A program made the translations under genes and the position numbers. The notes under the pieces are model-generated. The model searched no databases, was not told the origin of the DNA, and saw only the letters and a list, made by a program, of their open reading frames with translations. Shown one piece after another: positions 30,004 to 32,065 of a DNA stretch of 32,065 nt. Within the stretch, counting starts at the first letter, position 1, and every line of letters begins with the position of its first letter. Source of the DNA: an uncultured Cocleimonas sp. (GTDB lineage Bacteria; Pseudomonadota; Gammaproteobacteria; Thiotrichales; Thiotrichaceae); contig CALFUP010000151.1 of NCBI GenBank assembly GCA_937929875.1, positions 1 to 32,065 on the forward strand, in the 5' to 3' direction.

Positions 30004-30984
30004 ATGAAAAAACAAATAACTACTGCACTTGCTACTGCAGGTTTATTACTTGGAGCGACTTTATCGTCATCTGCAATGGCGGTTGAAAAGCAATTCGTTT
30101 CAATCGGAACAGGTGGAGTTACAGGTGTTTACTACCCAACGGGTGGTGCAATTTGTCGTCTAGTTAATAAGAATCGTAAGAAGACGGGTATTCGTTGTTC
30201 GGTTGAGTCTACTGGTGGTTCTGTATTTAACATCAATGCAATCCGTCAAGGTGAGTTAGAGATGGGTGTTGCTCAGTCTGATTGGCAGTATCATGCTTAC
30301 AACGGCACATCTAAGTTTAAAGATGCTGGGAAATTCGAAAAATTACGTGCTGTATTCTCAGTTCATGCTGAGCCAGGAACTCTAATCGTAAGAGCTGATT
30401 CAGGCATTAAAAACTTTGGTGATCTCAAAGGTAAACGTGTGAATGTAGGTGAGCCAGGCTCTGGAACAGTGGCAACATATGGCGTTCTTGAAAAAGCATT
30501 CGGTATGAAACGTGAAGATCTTAAATTAGCATCTGAACTTAAATCATCAGAAGCACCAGCCGCACTATGTGATAACAAGATTGATGCATTTTTCATTCTA
30601 GTAGGTCACCCAGCTGGAATGGTTAAAGAAGCATCATCCACTTGTGATGTGAAGATTGCAGACATTCACGGTCCAGCAGCGGATACATTAATCAAAGATA
30701 ATTCATTCTATCGTTATGCTTCAATACCAGCAGGTATGTATAACAGTAATCCTGAAGCAGTAAAAACTATGGGTGTTGGTGCAACTTTCGTAAGTTCTAG
30801 CGATGTTCCTGAGGCTGTAATTTATGAAGTAGTTAAAGCAGTATTTGAAAACTTTGATGACTTCAAAAAGCTTCACCCTGCATTTAGAAATCTAAAGAAG
30901 ACAGAGATGGTTTCTGCTTCGCTTTCAGCGCCACTACATGACGGTGCGATGAAGTACTACAAAGAAGCAGGTTTAGTTAAGTAA
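30004..30984 (+). CDS. TAXI-family TRAP transporter solute-binding protein
   Basis: 326 residues. The Sec signal peptide MKKQITTALATAGLLLGATL ends with cleavage near SAMA|VEKQ. The mature protein starts with the TAXI signature FVSIGTGGVTGVYYPTGGAICRLVNK, followed by GGSVFNINAIRQGELEMGVAQSD and RVNVGEPGSGTVATYGVLE. It captures substrate in the periplasm for the fused TRAP permease that follows. Known TAXI ligands are glutamate and 2-oxoglutarate-like acids; the ligand here is unknown. ATG 30004 is chosen because the signal peptide begins there. A strong terminator separates it from the permease gene, giving excess binding protein over permease. Confidence 0.94.
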   Translation: MKKQITTALATAGLLLGATLSSSAMAVEKQFVSIGTGGVTGVYYPTGGAICRLVNKNRKKTGIRCSVESTGGSVFNINAIRQGELEMGVAQSDWQYHAYNGTSKFKDAGKFEKLRAVFSVHAEPGTLIVRADSGIKNFGDLKGKRVNVGEPGSGTVATYGVLEKAFGMKREDLKLASELKSSEAPAALCDNKIDAFFILVGHPAGMVKEASSTCDVKIADIHGPAADTLIKDNSFYRYASIPAGMYNSNPEAVKTMGVGATFVSSSDVPEAVIYEVVKAVFENFDDFKKLHPAFRNLKKTEMVSASLSAPLHDGAMKYYKEAGLVK

Positions 30985-30996
30985 ACTGCTTTACAT

Positions 30997-31028
30997 AAAA
31001 AAAGCGAGGTTTTCACCTCGCTTTTTTT
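30997..31028 (+). terminator. Intercistronic terminator between TAXI and permease genes
   Basis: A long symmetric stem, GCGAGGT (31004-31010) with ACCTCGC (31015-31021), has a 4-nt loop and is extended by A-run and T-run pairs. Seven T end the structure. Partial read-through would supply the permease downstream. Confidence 0.9.
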
Positions 31029-31172
31029 ATAACTATTGCATTTGGTATAGCTTTCTTCTTATTTTCTTTTTAACGATTCTAGATAAAAACAATCGTTTTT
31101 AAAGTGAGAGAAAATAATAAGGAAAACATAAATATAAAAATACTGTAAAAAAACCAATAAGGAAATGGTGTT

Positions 31173-32065
31173 ATGGCTGATACAAAAGTCGATGAGTTTG
31201 AGATAGACGAAGATAAACTAAAGGAAATGATCGCTGAAACCGATACTGGGGCAAGAAGCCCCGAAGGTTCTGTCGGTAAGTTTATGTTTTGGACGGCCTT
31301 TGCTTGGGCTATTTTCCAACTATGGATAGCTTCACCTTTCCCTTATATGTTCCCAGATATAATCCCTGTTCTGAACAATACAGGTACCCGAAGCATTCAT
31401 TTAGCTTTTGCTATTTTCTTAGGTTTCTTAGCCTATCCCGCGCTGAAGTCATCACCGCGTGACCGCATTCCCATTCAAGATTGGATAATGGCCATTGTCG
31501 GAGTGATCGTCATTTTATATTTATGGGTATATCAACGTGAGCTCGCTGATCGTCCTGGTTTGCCCATAGCAGCTGATATTGTCGTTTCAGTGATCGGTAT
31601 TGCTTTAGTATTAGAAGGTGCTCGTCGTGCTTTAGGACCACCACTGATGATTATAGCGATGATCTTTCTCGCTTATATTTTCTTCGGTCATTTAGCACCC
31701 GATGTTATTTCATGGAAGGGTGCGTCAATTAATCGTGCCATGAGCCATTTATGGTTAACTCAAGAAGGTGTGTTTGGCGTTGCCTTGGGCGTATCAACAG
31801 GCATGATTTTCTTGTTTGTTCTGTTTGGATCTCTACTAGAAAAAGCGGGTGCTGGTAATTACTTTATCTGGGTTGCGTTTAGTTTATTGGGACGCTTCAA
31901 AGGTGGTCCAGGTATAGCCGCCGTTGTATCTTCAGCATTAACGGGTCTGATCTCAGGTTCTTCGATATCAAATGTAGTGACCACTGGTACCTTTACCATT
32001 CCATTAATGAAACGCGTAGGTTTCTCGCCAGAAAAAGCCGGCGCAGTTGAAGTTGCCTCATCTAC
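31173..32065 (+). CDS. TRAP transporter fused permease (4TM/12TM), 5' part
   Basis: Partial: at least 297 residues, running off the window's right edge with no stop. ATG 31173 follows AAGGA at 31158-31162. A soluble acidic N-terminus (MADTKVDEFEIDEDKLKEM) leads to membrane helices. The helix FWTAFAWAIFQLWIASPFPY and RSIHLAFAIFLGFLAYPAL belong to the small-subunit (DctQ-like) part. VFGVALGVSTGMIFLFVLFG, FKGGPGIAAVVSSALTGLIS and GSSISNVVTTGTFTIPLMKR are the conserved core of the large (DctM-like) subunit in TAXI-type fusions. It imports the ligand captured by the preceding binding protein, driven by an ion gradient. Confidence 0.93.
   Translation, partial: MADTKVDEFEIDEDKLKEMIAETDTGARSPEGSVGKFMFWTAFAWAIFQLWIASPFPYMFPDIIPVLNNTGTRSIHLAFAIFLGFLAYPALKSSPRDRIPIQDWIMAIVGVIVILYLWVYQRELADRPGLPIAADIVVSVIGIALVLEGARRALGPPLMIIAMIFLAYIFFGHLAPDVISWKGASINRAMSHLWLTQEGVFGVALGVSTGMIFLFVLFGSLLEKAGAGNYFIWVAFSLLGRFKGGPGIAAVVSSALTGLISGSSISNVVTTGTFTIPLMKRVGFSPEKAGAVEVASS

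Overview
The window is AT-rich and looks chromosomal, from a marine-type gammaproteobacterium. The housekeeping set (Psd, PrmB, LpxC, CysS, LpxH, a Can-type carbonic anhydrase, EfpL/YeiP) is closest in form to gammaproteobacterial proteins. Two sulfur-type permeases, a TRAP-TAXI transporter and a methylated-amine-type catabolic cluster suggest a marine, possibly sulfur-metabolising lineage (Thiotrichales-like). That placement is inference and no species is claimed.

Layout. 1-467 is the end of an rRNA operon: 23S 3' end, spacer, 5S, terminator. 806-7218 is core metabolism: psd, prmB, lpxC, cysS, a lipoprotein-type cyclophilin, lpxH and a YkgJ-like cysteine-cluster protein. 7314-9652 is a type IV pilin locus on the minus strand: the pilin and two TfpX/TfpZ-type accessory paralogues, behind a good sigma-54 promoter. 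10058-12497 has a YeeE/YedE permease, tRNA-Lys and a TauE/SafE permease. 12593-17266 is a mixed block: a small membrane protein, a DJ-1/PfpI protein, carbonic anhydrase, a GNAT acetyltransferase, an Ig-like-domain lipoprotein and EfpL. 17514-24742 is a six-gene minus-strand cluster: GntR regulator, DapA-like lyase/aldolase, aldehyde dehydrogenase, non-pyrrolysine MttB-family protein, OrdL/PuuB-type FAD oxidoreductase and a fold-type IV aminotransferase resembling (R)-amine transaminases. 25087-29577 has a YlqF/RbgA GTPase, a repeat-helix protein with a hemerythrin-like domain, a MidA-type methyltransferase, a pteridine-reductase-like SDR and an unknown protein. 30004-32065 is a TAXI solute-binding protein, a terminator, and the start of a fused TRAP permease cut by the window edge.

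The most unusual feature is a dispersed, strand-asymmetric G-rich repeat (A-run, GTRGGGGGG, then GTGTCATTT or a variant). I count twelve copies by eye. Ten are intergenic, each on the 3' side of at least one gene. One pair makes a 22-bp perfect inverted repeat, and another pair brackets the FAD oxidoreductase gene as a 29-bp inverted repeat. Two copies lie inside conserved coding genes (lpxH and the MidA-type methyltransferase) and are translated in different frames. Two copies run straight into a second repeat family built on TTCGACARGCTCA. An uptake-sequence-like or REP-like role is a hypothesis only.

The six-gene cluster reads as a catabolic module for an N-methylated or chiral amine. GntR, DapA-like and ALDH are translationally coupled, with a candidate operator upstream. 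The substrate cannot be read from the sequence.
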